This document shows, piece by piece, positions 7,117-17,029 of a stretch of DNA of 64,000 bases. Numbering within the stretch: position 1 is the first letter of the stretch; each line of letters begins with the position of its first letter. Below the pieces are notes generated by a model, which saw only the letters and a program-made list of their open reading frames with translations, was not told the origin of the DNA and searched no databases. This DNA is from Pseudoalteromonas carrageenovora IAM 12662 (GTDB lineage Bacteria > Pseudomonadota > Gammaproteobacteria > Enterobacterales > Alteromonadaceae): the NCBI RefSeq assembly GCF_900239935.1, contig NZ_LT965928.1, positions 1,611,407 to 1,675,406 on the forward strand, given 5' to 3'. The position numbers were made by a program, and so were the translations under genes.

Positions 7117-8343
7117 TTAAAGCGTGACTGCTTGATACTCTATTGCCTCGATAATTGGTGCTGGGCGACCAATAAAATAGCCTTGTACGTTATCTACATT
7201 TAGTTTTCTGAGTGTGAAAAGCTCATCTTCATTTTCTATGCCTTCCGCTACAATTGAACAATTAATTGCTTTTGCAAAACCACATAGCGCCTTTGCTAAT
7301 AAAAACTTTCTACGGTCGTTATTTATATTTTGGGTAAGGCTAATATCAAGTTTTATAATATCGGCTTCTAACTCTAATATATGCTGAAAAGACGAAAACC
7401 CAGCGCCTACATCGTCTATTGCCAGCTTTACGCCTTTTGCTCTTAATGGCTCAAGTGCAGAGCGCATAGCCTGGTAATTTGTAATAGGAGAGTGTTCAGT
7501 CACTTCTAATATTATTCTGGTGCAATCTACATCATTTAATACGTTATTAATTGCACCCGATAATATATGCGCTGGCGATGTATTAATGGTTATGTAGGCA
7601 TGGGGGGCAAGCTCATCCATGCAGTGCAGGGTATTTTGTATAGCAAGCATTTCTAGCGCTTCACCTAGTCCTAAGTTGTCGGCATCTTTAAACCATACAT
7701 CGGGTGTTTTGTAAGGTTCAGTAAAAAATCGAGAAAGCGACTCGTAACCCGATAGCCGGTTAGTCGCTAGGTTAAAAATGGGCTGAAAATAAATAGTGAT
7801 GGCTTTTGTTTTTATAATATTTTCAATGAGTATTTTTGTTTCAATACTTAATGTATCAGATTGTGCTTTTTGCTCTATTAGCTCGCTAGCAAGCTCTGAT
7901 ATTAGTTTTAAAAACGCCAAATCTTTATTATCTAAATTGTTATCAAATATCGTTTTATAGCAGCAAAAGGTACCGTAAATTTTACCTGATGCTAAAACTA
8001 TAGGTACACCAATATATGAGCCAATATTTAATTTTTTTGTGACCGGCATAGCCTTAGTTATTGGGTGTTTATGCGTGTTTGGTATGATAGGTTCAAGGTC
8101 GTTATCTGAGATTTTTTTGCAATATGTTTGGCAAATGGGGTCTGAATTACCAACTGCTACACAGGTGTTGTTGGTTTGGTTATCGACCACTTTAAAAACG
8201 CGATCTGTTTTTGTAAACTCCGATATAAACGCAACATCCATTTTAAGATGTTTGCGCACAAGCGAAAGAAGGCGAAATAGTTTTTCGTCGATAGAGCCAT
8301 CACTTTGTTGCTCAAAAAGCTGTTTTTTTATTTCATCGCTCAT
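7117..8343 (-). CDS. GAF-EAL domain protein, probable c-di-GMP phosphodiesterase
   Basis: This soluble 408-residue protein has a GAF sensor domain (about residues 15-160) and an EAL domain (about 175-405). Motifs of active EAL enzymes are present: GYESLSR (canonical EAL is ESL here, with Glu kept), LEVTEHS, AIDDVGAGFSS, IIKLD, VAEGIEN and VQGYFIGRP. It should cleave c-di-GMP in response to a small ligand or redox cue at the GAF domain, favouring motility over biofilm. The ATG at 8343 is preferred over an upstream TTG-like extension because the conserved protein begins MSDEIKK. It is monocistronic, convergent with the MgtC-like gene. Confidence 0.88.
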   Translation of the reverse strand: MSDEIKKQLFEQQSDGSIDEKLFRLLSLVRKHLKMDVAFISEFTKTDRVFKVVDNQTNNTCVAVGNSDPICQTYCKKISDNDLEPIIPNTHKHPITKAMPVTKKLNIGSYIGVPIVLASGKIYGTFCCYKTIFDNNLDNKDLAFLKLISELASELIEQKAQSDTLSIETKILIENIIKTKAITIYFQPIFNLATNRLSGYESLSRFFTEPYKTPDVWFKDADNLGLGEALEMLAIQNTLHCMDELAPHAYITINTSPAHILSGAINNVLNDVDCTRIILEVTEHSPITNYQAMRSALEPLRAKGVKLAIDDVGAGFSSFQHILELEADIIKLDISLTQNINNDRRKFLLAKALCGFAKAINCSIVAEGIENEDELFTLRKLNVDNVQGYFIGRPAPIIEAIEYQAVTL

Positions 8344-8418
8344 ACAATAACCTGAATCGAATTTTATGTAATAGTGTAATTTATATAACAATAAAAGCCA
8401 CTCAATAACTATTATGCA

Positions 8419-9429
8419 TTAACCAAATAATTTTCTTCTTACTACTTTTCTGTATTCGCTTGGCGTTTGGCTTAGCACTTTTTTAAACACGCGAGTTAAA
8501 TGGCCTTGGTCGTTATAGCCGACCTCAAGCGCCACTTCTTGAATAGTTAAATTAGACGACGCTAATAATTCTTTAGCACCTTCAACCCGTAATTGCTGCC
8601 AATATTCTATAGGGCTTTGATTAGTTGCAAGCTTAAAGCGCCGTGTAAAGGTACGGTAGCTTAAACTAAATTGTGCCGCTACTTCTTGTAGGTTTAACTC
8701 GCTGGCTAAATTGGTTTTAAGCCAAAACTGAATTTGCGCTATAAGTTCATCAGGGTGGCGGTCAACCGCGCCTTCAAGGTAGCGCTGATCTTCGTAAGGT
8801 TTACGTACTTCGTGCGAAAAGTTACGCTCTACGTGCTGCGCAGCTGCTTTGCCGTAATATTGGCTAATAATATGTACGATCACATCGGCAAGTGCATTTA
8901 AGCTTGCCACCGTATACATGCGCTCAGATTGGGTTATAAAAAAGTCGGGTTTTAGGCTGACCAATGGATAGTCGTGGTTAAATTGTTTTGCATAATGCCA
9001 GTGGGTTGTAGCGGGGTGCCCATCAAGTAACCCTGCCTCTGCAACTAAGCAATTACCAGTACCAACACCAATTATATGGCTGCCAGTTTCAAAGCTTTCT
9101 TGTAGCCACTCAACTATCTCTTTATTAGTACGAACGACAGGGCGAGGGTTTCGCCATATGCCGGGTACTATAATTAAATCGTTATACGGTGCGTTAGCAG
9201 TAGTGCAATCGGGGACTATAGCAAGGCCAGTACGGTTTTGTATTGGCTCATTACTTTTAGCAATTAAATTTATACTAAGTGGTCTAAAGTCAGCTTGGTT
9301 TAAATGCCCTTTTGCATAGGCTTCACCGGCTCTTAGCATTTCAATGGGTAGCGTTAAGCTGGTAATAAGTAAGTGTGGGTACACAGTAATTGCAATATTT
9401 AACGCGGGATTAAGCGATTTTTTATTCAT
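8419..9429 (-). CDS. GlxA-type AraC-family transcriptional regulator
   Basis: Residues 1 to about 200 are a DJ-1/PfpI (class I amidotransferase-like) domain and residues 230-335 carry two AraC helix-turn-helix motifs (LQEVAAQFSLSYRTFTRRF and IQEVALEVGYNDQGHLTRVF). Such regulators usually control amino-acid or quaternary-amine catabolism. At the nucleophile elbow this protein reads GVGTGNCLVAEAGLLDG, with Gly where active members have Cys, so the domain is probably only a ligand sensor. The gene is divergent from the ketosynthase at 9554, with 124 bases between them, but no operator was identified. Confidence 0.9.
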   Translation of the reverse strand: MNKKSLNPALNIAITVYPHLLITSLTLPIEMLRAGEAYAKGHLNQADFRPLSINLIAKSNEPIQNRTGLAIVPDCTTANAPYNDLIIVPGIWRNPRPVVRTNKEIVEWLQESFETGSHIIGVGTGNCLVAEAGLLDGHPATTHWHYAKQFNHDYPLVSLKPDFFITQSERMYTVASLNALADVIVHIISQYYGKAAAQHVERNFSHEVRKPYEDQRYLEGAVDRHPDELIAQIQFWLKTNLASELNLQEVAAQFSLSYRTFTRRFKLATNQSPIEYWQQLRVEGAKELLASSNLTIQEVALEVGYNDQGHLTRVFKKVLSQTPSEYRKVVRRKLFG

Positions 9430-9553
9430 TCCAAAGCTCCGACCAGTACTCTTTGGCCTTTAATGCTGAATATTTGGCTATTAAAGCACAAAGTGCTGTG
9501 GTTAATCCATTTAAACTGTGTGCTTCTCCAATAACACGCTTTAAAGGTTAATT

Positions 9554-11461
9554 ATGACAGCATTACCTATAATTGTAGGCATGGGCGGTATTAACGCCGC
9601 AGGCCGAACTTCTTTTCATCAAGGTTACCGCCGTATCGTGTTAGATGCATTAAACGCACAAGATCGTAGTGAAACATTTTTAGGCCTCGCCACATTAATG
9701 AACTTGGTAAGCGTTGTTGATGGTAACCTTCAAGACACAGATGGTAATAATGTTGAGCAAAGCGACATAGAAGCACGCTTTGGTGAGCAAATTATTGCTG
9801 GGACGCTTATTCGTAAAATTGAAAAAGAACATTTTGACGCAGATGCCACGCCTTGGCAGCAAAAGATGACGTTAAAGTCCTCTGATGAAAACGCAATTGT
9901 GTTTGAAACGCGCGCACGCGATTTACCAACCCCAGTGCCTGCCAGTTGGAAAGTACAAGAGCTTGAAGGCAAAAAAGTAAAAGTGACTATAGCGGCAGAG
10001 CTAGATGTAAAATTAGATTCTACCCGTGATAACCCAATTAAATCGGCAGGGCAGTTTCCTACCGGGTTTGATCCATCAATAATGTATAACAGCCGTTACC
10101 AACCACGTGGTTTGCAAGCCACTATATTTGCAGCAAACGATGCGATTAAGTCAACTGGTCTTGATTGGCAACGCATAATGAATAGCGTAGAGCCAGATAA
10201 AATAGGTACTTATTCAGCCTCAGTTATTGGTCAAATGGACGACAAAGGATTAGGCGGTTTAGTTAAAGCACGCCAGCAGGGCGATCGTGTTAGTACAAAG
10301 CAATTAGCACTTGGCTTAAACACGATGTCGACTGATTTTATAAACGCATACGTTACAGGTAATGTAGGTACTACGTTTTCTACCTCGGGTGCATGTGCCA
10401 CATTTTTATATAACTTACGCGCTGCAGTAAACGATATTCAAGCAGGGCGTACCCGTGTTGCGGTGGTAGCAAGTGTTGAATGCGCTATTACGCCTGAAGT
10501 AGTAGAAGGCTTTGGTAATATGAGCGCCCTTGCCAATGTTGAAGGCCTGCGCCGTTTAGATAATTTAAGCAGTGAACAAGAACCAAATTACCGTAAAAGC
10601 AGCCGCCCATTTGGTGAAAACTGTGGTTTTACATTAGGTGAAGGCGCACAAGTGGCCATTTTAATGGACGATGCGTTAGCACTTGAATTAGGTGCAGATA
10701 TTATGGGCTCAGTACCGGATGTATTTGTAAATGCCGATGGTATTAAAAAATCAATCACCTCACCGGGCCCTGGTAACTACATTACGATGGCAAAATCAGC
10801 GGCATTGGCAACAAGCTTACTAGGTAAAGACGCACTACAAAACCGCAGCTTTATTTTAGCGCATGGTTCAAGTACACCGCAAAACAGAGTAACAGAGTCA
10901 CTTATTTATCATAAAGTAGCGCAAACCTTTGCCATTGATAGCTGGAAAGTAACGGCACCAAAAGCTTATGTAGGGCATACAATTGCCCCCGCCAGTGGCG
11001 ATCAGCTTGCTATTGCGCTGGGTGTATTTAGCCATAATATTATGCCGGGTATTACTACCATAGATAAAGTTGCCGACGATGTTTATGCTGATCACTTAGA
11101 TATACGTAACAGTCATTACGATTGCGGCGATATGGACATAGCTTTTATAAATTCAAAAGGCTTCGGCGGTAATAACGCCACTGCTACAGTACTTAGCGCT
11201 AAAGTAACACTACAAATGCTTGCTAAGCGTCATGGTGATGAGGTTATGAGTAATTATGCAGATAAAAATACATCTGTTATTGCTGCGCAACATACCTATA
11301 AAGCGCAAGCAGACCTTGGTAAGTACGAATTAGTATACCGTTTTGGCGATGGCGCCATTGACGATAACGACATTGTAATAGGCGAAGACGGCATAGAGCT
11401 TCCTGGTTTTGAGAAAGCAATTTCGTTTAGTACAACCAACTCCTATCAAGATATGTTTTAA
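9554..11461 (+). CDS. fabY: Long beta-ketoacyl-ACP synthase, FabY-like
   Basis: A 635-residue ketosynthase with an N-terminal extension of about 120 residues before the thiolase fold. The nucleophile is Cys281 in STSGACATF; the two catalytic His are in ILAHGSSTPQNR and AYVGHTIAPASG, with the preceding Lys present. Length and architecture match FabY of Pseudomonas aeruginosa (about 634 aa), which starts fatty-acid synthesis by condensing acetyl-CoA with malonyl-ACP in place of FabH. It is a single gene, not in a polyketide cluster, and ends in a strong terminator. The FabY assignment is from length and motif order; another KAS I/II-like role is possible. Confidence 0.82.
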   Translation: MTALPIIVGMGGINAAGRTSFHQGYRRIVLDALNAQDRSETFLGLATLMNLVSVVDGNLQDTDGNNVEQSDIEARFGEQIIAGTLIRKIEKEHFDADATPWQQKMTLKSSDENAIVFETRARDLPTPVPASWKVQELEGKKVKVTIAAELDVKLDSTRDNPIKSAGQFPTGFDPSIMYNSRYQPRGLQATIFAANDAIKSTGLDWQRIMNSVEPDKIGTYSASVIGQMDDKGLGGLVKARQQGDRVSTKQLALGLNTMSTDFINAYVTGNVGTTFSTSGACATFLYNLRAAVNDIQAGRTRVAVVASVECAITPEVVEGFGNMSALANVEGLRRLDNLSSEQEPNYRKSSRPFGENCGFTLGEGAQVAILMDDALALELGADIMGSVPDVFVNADGIKKSITSPGPGNYITMAKSAALATSLLGKDALQNRSFILAHGSSTPQNRVTESLIYHKVAQTFAIDSWKVTAPKAYVGHTIAPASGDQLAIALGVFSHNIMPGITTIDKVADDVYADHLDIRNSHYDCGDMDIAFINSKGFGGNNATATVLSAKVTLQMLAKRHGDEVMSNYADKNTSVIAAQHTYKAQADLGKYELVYRFGDGAIDDNDIVIGEDGIELPGFEKAISFSTTNSYQDMF

Positions 11462-11480
11462 GCACACATACTTGAATCCC

Positions 11481-11507
11481 AAGGCGCTGCTTAAAGCGCC
11501 TTTTTTT
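11481..11507 (+). terminator. Rho-independent terminator after the ketosynthase
   Basis: AAGGCGCT and AGCGCCTT flank a six-base loop, followed by seven T. The remaining 11508-11815 is very AT-rich and contains no gene; it probably holds the GH16 promoter, but no convincing -35/-10 pair was singled out. Confidence 0.88.
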
Positions 11508-11815
11508 ATTTAAATATTAATTCAATTTAAAAAGCATCATATTATTTTTATATTTAAAGTTATGATATGTAATTAAAAATTGAAAAAGTAAGTATATCTC
11601 ATTAGTTTTAATGCTGGCTTTAATTGAAAATTATTATATCTGTTCCATACTATTTATTAATAGATAAGCCATATCAAAACTATTCCTAAAACTAAAAAAT
11701 TATTAATTTGGCTATTAACTGTACTTACAATTATTTGTAACTAGGTTTTTAATCACTTGGTTTTCGGCTGAGCTGATTTTAATACTCAATATTATTAATC
11801 GACTTAGGAATAGCA

Positions 11816-13630
11816 ATGAAATTAACATCATTAATTAAATGGCTTATTAGAGCAAAGTACCTCACTTTTTATATTATATTTTTTGGGTCACAGGTTAGTT
11901 TAGCTTCAACTGTTTTATTTGATGACACACCACAAAATGGAACATCATTATGGTCTACTTCATCAAGTAAATCATCATTAACACAAGCAGATGATCCCGT
12001 CGCAGATGGTTCTATTGCAATAGCGATGAAAGCTCACAATTGGACACAATCTGGATTACGCATTGCTAAAATCCCTCCTTATAAAGATACAATTCTTGAA
12101 GCAAAAATTTTCAGAGTGTCAGGCAGTAAAGGAACATTGATGTTTCGCCGTGGAAAAAACTCTTTAAAAATAAATCTTGATGAGTCCAATAGTGAATTTT
12201 GGACACTAAATGGACAGCCTGGACACAGTGATTATATTGATAATAAATGGCATAAGATTCAAATTCACCTTAAGCATTTTGATTTAAACGAGGGGGAAAA
12301 TGTTTTAGCGCTTGGAATTCAAGGGCCACAAGGGACTGGAACGTTTTACATGGACTCTGTGTCTTTTATTGAAAGTGAACCAGATATAAGCACTTCTCCG
12401 CCTATTTCTGGGGATTGGGTTGTGTCTTTTGAAGAAGAATTTGATTCAAACGTACTTGATCCAAGTTACTGGCACGTTGGAAAGCAGTATTTAGGAATGA
12501 GTGGTATCGCTGGGAATGCGGGTGGTGAAAATATTGATGTTGAAGCAGGTATGTTAACGCTTAAGGCAGAGAGAAGTAATCTTGAACAGGGGAGTAAATC
12601 ATATAAATACAAAGGTGCAGAAGTCAGCACTTTTAGAAAATTTAAACAGCAATATGGGTATTTTGAAGCGAGGATAAAGCACGAGTCTACACACGGTGCT
12701 TGGCCTGCATTTTGGTTGCTCCCAGACAAAGGTATTTATGGTAATAATTCATACAGAAGACAAGCATTATTAAAGTTTGATCTTAATGACGTCCATGAAG
12801 CTGCTTACTCCGCAATTTTACGGTTCAAAATCTCAGAAGCAACAAATAAAAGTAGTATTGCAATACATAAAACACTTACAACGGACTGGTCTGAAGATAC
12901 TGTTACTTGGAATACTAAGCCAAAAATTGATCCTGCTTGGTTTGTTCAAAGATATGGAGAGACAACAGGTAATATAATTGAAGTTGATGTTACTGATTAT
13001 ATACGCGATCAACAAATTGCTGGTAAAGAGGCTAGTTTTGCATTAGTAGATAATTACATGCGAAAGCAGCTTGTTGAAGTTTTTAGCACTGAGACCAATA
13101 ATTTAAATGACAGACCTATTTTAATTGTTAATGAAAACAATATTGTTGCAACGGATGATGCATACGTTCGTGGAGGAGAGTACTCAGATGAAAATTATGG
13201 TGAATACTCATCTCTTCTAGTTAAAGACGTGTGGGGTGACACTTCGTCTACCTTTGGTAAAGGAATGGAGTTCGATATTATGGAGTACCTAGGAACTTGG
13301 GGAGAAGGTGTAAGTTGGTCAGCTCTTCACTGGGATGGTTATGGTAGTAAGCATATATCAAAAGACTCTGGGGAGCTTTACCTTAATAGCTCGGACAATG
13401 GCTTTCATGTTTATGGTATGCATTGGGAACCTAATTATGTTGCTATGTACATAGATGGAGACAAGGTCTGGGAGTTTGAGAGCGAAAGAGTAGGTAGTTT
13501 ACCCTCATATATAATATTATCATTACAAGTAGGTGGCTGGGATGGTAATTCAAGTAATATTGATGATGACTTTTTTACTAATATGTTAGTAGATTACGTA
13601 AAAGTTTGGAAAAAACCGGAATATGATTAG
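11816..13630 (+). CDS. Secreted GH16 glycoside hydrolase with nested DNRLRE module
   Basis: A 604-residue exported enzyme with an N-terminal membrane/signal segment (about residues 12-32) and a beta-sandwich, CBM-like region (about 33-190). A GH16 domain begins near residue 200. Its catalytic ExDxxE motif is E485, D487, E490 (MEFDIMEYLG); ESTHGAWPAFWLLPD near residue 296 is the usual preceding strand. Between these, residues about 310-480 form an inserted DNRLRE (CBM96-like) module whose halves are in swapped order. GH16 enzymes cleave beta-1,3/1,4 glucans or galactans such as laminarin, agar or carrageenan; the exact substrate cannot be read. It is monocistronic and more AT-rich than its neighbours, suggesting acquisition. 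Confidence 0.87.
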   Translation: MKLTSLIKWLIRAKYLTFYIIFFGSQVSLASTVLFDDTPQNGTSLWSTSSSKSSLTQADDPVADGSIAIAMKAHNWTQSGLRIAKIPPYKDTILEAKIFRVSGSKGTLMFRRGKNSLKINLDESNSEFWTLNGQPGHSDYIDNKWHKIQIHLKHFDLNEGENVLALGIQGPQGTGTFYMDSVSFIESEPDISTSPPISGDWVVSFEEEFDSNVLDPSYWHVGKQYLGMSGIAGNAGGENIDVEAGMLTLKAERSNLEQGSKSYKYKGAEVSTFRKFKQQYGYFEARIKHESTHGAWPAFWLLPDKGIYGNNSYRRQALLKFDLNDVHEAAYSAILRFKISEATNKSSIAIHKTLTTDWSEDTVTWNTKPKIDPAWFVQRYGETTGNIIEVDVTDYIRDQQIAGKEASFALVDNYMRKQLVEVFSTETNNLNDRPILIVNENNIVATDDAYVRGGEYSDENYGEYSSLLVKDVWGDTSSTFGKGMEFDIMEYLGTWGEGVSWSALHWDGYGSKHISKDSGELYLNSSDNGFHVYGMHWEPNYVAMYIDGDKVWEFESERVGSLPSYIILSLQVGGWDGNSSNIDDDFFTNMLVDYVKVWKKPEYD

Positions 13631-13708
13631 TCGTTTATATTAGTATTTATAAATTTTAATTAAGCGTATTAACTATAGTTAACCTTTATATAGTTTCACT
13701 GAATTTAC

Positions 13709-13730
13709 GGCGCTGTTTAAAGCGCCTTTT
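13709..13730 (+). terminator. Terminator after the GH16 gene
   Basis: GGCGCT and AGCGCC flank GTTTAA, followed by four T. The sequence is very similar to the ketosynthase terminator at 11481. Confidence 0.75.
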
Positions 13731-13856
13731 ATGTTTTGACTTTACCAAACTGATAGTCTGTTGATTAAAAAACCATCATGTTGGTTGTTTCTTATCTTGC
13801 GATTATAGGCTAGACTTGTTTTTATAATAGAAACATAATCTAGGATGGATAAATCG

Positions 13857-14882
13857 ATGAAAAAACTTTTACTCGCACTCTCTCTCGCTTCAACCTTTGC
13901 TCCCTTATCAGTATCAGCAGATGATTTTGTACCAGCACAAGTGATAAATAAAAATTACGACCAGCTCACTAATACGTCACCGCGTGCATCAAGGCTAGAA
14001 GGGATTAATTTAAGCAGTTACGTGGTTGATGAAAACGGGCTGGTAAGTGATATCGAAATTGTGGCCACTGCAGGGCAAAAAAAGTATCAACGAGAAGTTA
14101 TCGATTACGTTTCTAAACTTAATTATAAAAGTGCACGACTTAATGGCGGGGCTATTTCTTCAGCTAAAACTATTACTGTAAGCTCACAAAATGTACATTC
14201 CAGTTTTTCTAACGATCAAGCATCTCCAGGGTTTTTCAACGATTATGAAAAAGCCAGCCAGCTTATTGATGATAAAAGGTACGATGAAGCTAAAACGTAT
14301 ATTACAGAGCTTGAAAACGAGCATACTAAAAATACTATTGAAATTGTTTTACTCGCGTGGCTTAAAAGTCAACACAGCTACTTTGTACAAGACTGGCAAA
14401 GCTTTGATGAGCATATTTATGAAGCGTTTTTATTTAGGGATAACTTACCCGACCAAATTAAAAAGCGAGTGATTAAAAATGCACTGCAGTGGTTTATATC
14501 AAAGCAAGATTATGTGCGCGCTTACGATGCTATTGAGGCATTAGGCGATATAGAATCTATAACCTTTTCAGAGCAAAATAAAGCGCAGTTATTAGCGCAA
14601 GTGAACGATATATATAAAAATTCGGGTGATATAAATCAGCAAATATTGCTTGAGTCTGAGCAAGCTGTTTTACCTTTATTGTCGAAAAGTGAAGTTGAAC
14701 TAAAGACTGAAAAGCCTTTATCTAAAGTGCAGCTTCGCTGTGAAAATAAAGTAGTAGATTACGATACAAGCGCTATTGATAAAATTGTAATTTCGAAAAA
14801 CGACGTGCGCTGTGGGTTACTATTAAAAAGCGCTCAGGCTCAAACAGTTATAATTAAACAAAGTGGTGAAAGCTTTTTATAA
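13857..14882 (+). CDS. Periplasmic protein with TonB-C-like domain
   Basis: This 341-residue exported protein has a signal peptide (MKKLLLALSLASTFAPLSVSADD, cleavage after SVSA). Residues about 45-115 (SYVVDENGLVSDIEIVATAG, with ..YVSKLNYKSARLNGG) resemble the TonB C-terminal beta-alpha-beta fold found in energy-transducer-like proteins; the rest is helical, TPR-like. The ATG at 13857 is preferred to 13845 because AGGA lies about 10 bases upstream and the signal peptide starts properly. It lacks the N-terminal membrane anchor and Pro-rich linker of TonB, so it is not an energy transducer itself. The function is unknown. Confidence 0.7.
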   Translation: MKKLLLALSLASTFAPLSVSADDFVPAQVINKNYDQLTNTSPRASRLEGINLSSYVVDENGLVSDIEIVATAGQKKYQREVIDYVSKLNYKSARLNGGAISSAKTITVSSQNVHSSFSNDQASPGFFNDYEKASQLIDDKRYDEAKTYITELENEHTKNTIEIVLLAWLKSQHSYFVQDWQSFDEHIYEAFLFRDNLPDQIKKRVIKNALQWFISKQDYVRAYDAIEALGDIESITFSEQNKAQLLAQVNDIYKNSGDINQQILLESEQAVLPLLSKSEVELKTEKPLSKVQLRCENKVVDYDTSAIDKIVISKNDVRCGLLLKSAQAQTVIIKQSGESFL

Positions 14883-14912
14883 ATATCTGCTAAGTATACT
14901 TACTAATTATAT

Positions 14913-14937
14913 CCCCGCAGACTAATGCGGGGTTTTT
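14913..14937 (+). terminator. Terminator after the TonB-C-like gene
   Basis: CCCCGCA (14913-14919) and TGCGGGG (14926-14932) with a six-base loop and TTTTTG. It lies between convergent genes and may partly serve both. Confidence 0.88.
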
Positions 14938-14956
14938 GTTTTAAAGTATTTAAATT

Positions 14957-16141
14957 TTATATATATTTAGCAATTAAACTGTGTTTGTTATTTCGCTTCC
15001 AGGTAATGTAGCGCTTAGCAAGTAAGGTGGTAAGCCCAATCACTACAGCTATAAATGTAAGCGTTGCTATGTAGCTCATCCCATAACCTGGAGGTAAACC
15101 CACAAGGGTTTCTCCGTAAGTCATATCACTAAAGTTAAGCCCTAAAAAGGGAATTAATAGCCAAGCTATTGCATGCAATAAATACAAATGTACAAGGTAT
15201 GAAAACATACTGGTTTTACCGAGTACTTGTAAAAAGCCATGAGAGAAGTCTACTTTAAAGTGGCTCAAAAGCTTAAGTGCTATAAGGCCCAAGCCAACTG
15301 TTAACAGCATAAACTGTAAGGAAAGAGGGTATTTTGTTGGGTTTAAAAACGACATAACGGTTTCAACAGTATTACTATGAACTGTAAATATTGAAGCGTC
15401 ACCGTATAAGTTAAAACCGCGTAGCATTGTATATAAAGCTAAGCAACTTATACCCAGTAAAGCTGCATGGTTTATCGCTTTTGTACTGTATTCTTTCGCT
15501 TTGTAATAAACACCGGCGCAATAAGCGAGTGCCATTAATCCTATAATGGGGGCTACAGGGTAGGTTGTTCTGATTTTAAAGTCGAAAGGCAGTTCGAGTA
15601 CATTTTTTTGATGAGCTATAGACCAAAGCGTATTTGCTAGAGTATTAGGCTCAAAACTTACACCATCAAACATATTGTGGCCAAATACTAATAGCAAACC
15701 CGCTATAAATACAGCATGTAAGCCAACTAAACGAAGTAGCCCCAGCATTACAAAGCCCCAACCTATAGCCCAAATAACTTGTGCGTATAACATAGGAAAT
15801 AACGGGTTAAAGCTCCACGACCATGAGACGATAGTAAATTCAAACAAAATGAGTACTAAACCGCGGACAATCAGGTTTTGTGAAAATGCTTTGGTAGAGG
15901 CGTATTTATGCTCGGTTATAGCCGCAGACAGCCCCGCTAAAAATACAAAAAGAGGCGCACAAAAGTGCGAAACAAAACGGGTGAAAAAGGTTAGGGGATC
16001 AGTCCCCGGAATAGTCATCGGATCGGTCACAGAATAATTTAGGCAGTAATACATGCCATGGTCTATAACCATAAATATAATAATAATACCTCGAAGTAAA
16101 TCAATGTGATGTAGTCGAGGCATTGCGGATGTAATCGACAT
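14957..16141 (-). CDS. DUF1624 / heparan-alpha-glucosaminide acetyltransferase-like membrane protein
   Basis: A polytopic inner-membrane protein of 394 residues with about ten hydrophobic segments. The N-terminus RLHHIDLLRGIIIIFMVIDHG and the following FFTRFVSHFCAPLFVFLAGLSA are hallmarks of the DUF1624/HGSNAT catalytic family, predicted to move acetyl groups across the membrane onto sugars. The ATG at 16141 is used; a TTG four codons earlier is possible. It is a single gene, convergent with the TonB-C-like gene. The substrate is unknown. Confidence 0.82.
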   Translation of the reverse strand: MSITSAMPRLHHIDLLRGIIIIFMVIDHGMYYCLNYSVTDPMTIPGTDPLTFFTRFVSHFCAPLFVFLAGLSAAITEHKYASTKAFSQNLIVRGLVLILFEFTIVSWSWSFNPLFPMLYAQVIWAIGWGFVMLGLLRLVGLHAVFIAGLLLVFGHNMFDGVSFEPNTLANTLWSIAHQKNVLELPFDFKIRTTYPVAPIIGLMALAYCAGVYYKAKEYSTKAINHAALLGISCLALYTMLRGFNLYGDASIFTVHSNTVETVMSFLNPTKYPLSLQFMLLTVGLGLIALKLLSHFKVDFSHGFLQVLGKTSMFSYLVHLYLLHAIAWLLIPFLGLNFSDMTYGETLVGLPPGYGMSYIATLTFIAVVIGLTTLLAKRYITWKRNNKHSLIAKYI

Positions 16142-16280
16142 TACTAAGCTCAAAACGCGCGGTGAAATTTGCCCGCATTATATGTTATAAAATAACGCCA
16201 TGCGAATTTGAGGGAGTTAGTTTATATACATTAAGCTAACTCTTTAAAGTTTGTAAAAAGTTTAGTATCCAGATTGGTGG

Positions 16281-16697
16281 CTATTTAAACTTTTTAACGT
16301 ACCTGAGTGTTATAAAATTAATAACAGCGAGCAATATCGCTATTTCATAACGGCTATACGCTACAGCAATGCCAATTAACCCCATATTCCAAATACTTGC
16401 TGCAGTTGCAGTGCCTGATGTTGACTTATTATTTTTTAAAATTGCACCACCGCCTATAAAACCAATGCCGGTGATTATGCCTTGCAGCATTTTAGATTGC
16501 GCCTCAGCACCATCTAGTACCGACATCGCTATTAGTGCATAACCACATGATGCTACGGCAACTAAAGGGAAAGTTCTTAATCCTGCACCATCGTGGCTGC
16601 GCTCTCTATCGTAAGCCATAGGAAGAGCAAGCAAATAGGCTATGCCAAGGTGAATTAAATTATCTATGATTTCATTCCACTGTAAATCAATTTCCAT
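16281..16697 (-). CDS. MgtC/SapB-family membrane protein, short paralogue
   Basis: A 138-residue membrane protein with the MgtC-like motif YDRERSHDGAGLRTFPLVAVASCGYALI and the segment MLQGIITGIGFIGGGAIL. There are four or five hydrophobic segments and no C-terminal soluble domain. It is related to the protein at 6559 but clearly diverged. Its promoter would lie in the 332-base gap before the BCCT gene. Confidence 0.85.
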   Translation of the reverse strand: MEIDLQWNEIIDNLIHLGIAYLLALPMAYDRERSHDGAGLRTFPLVAVASCGYALIAMSVLDGAEAQSKMLQGIITGIGFIGGGAILKNNKSTSGTATAASIWNMGLIGIAVAYSRYEIAILLAVINFITLRYVKKFK

Positions 16698-16896
16698 TGT
16701 TATTCCTGTTGGTAAAGTTTGTAAATTAAAAGCAATAGATAAGCCAACTTAAAACTAATTATAAAACAGTGGTTTATTAGTTAATTGTGCTCCTAAAGTT
16801 AAAAGAACTAGAAACATTTACACAATCAGTTACGCTTTTACTCAATAATGAACATAAATAGCAATGTGCAGACGTTGCTTTTTAGAGAATTTTAAT

Positions 16897-16964
16897 AACA
16901 CGTTTTTCATTACTTCCGCCGAGGTTTTCACCTATAAAACCCTAAATTAGCTCACTTAATTAAG
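16897..16964 (+). repeat. Possible remnant of a miniature inverted-repeat element
   Basis: AACACGTTTTTCAT, then after about 40 bases CTCACTTAATTAAG, resembles the right half of the elements at 61013-61243 and 44162-44324, where AACACGTTT is followed by ATCACTTAATTAAG. Terminal repeats are not recognisable, so this is at best a decayed fragment. Nothing else clear is seen in 16698-17029. Confidence 0.3.
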
Positions 16965-17029
16965 CAATTGGCAGAAGAACATTTGAACTGTGTATTAAAG
17001 CGCCTTATTCTTTTAAACATAAACAACAT

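Noticed and set aside
12777..12977. Plus-strand frame of 66 codons inside the GH16 gene
   Set aside because: It is in another frame of a clearly coding stretch (DNRLRE motifs read through it) and has no ribosome-binding site or recognisable content.
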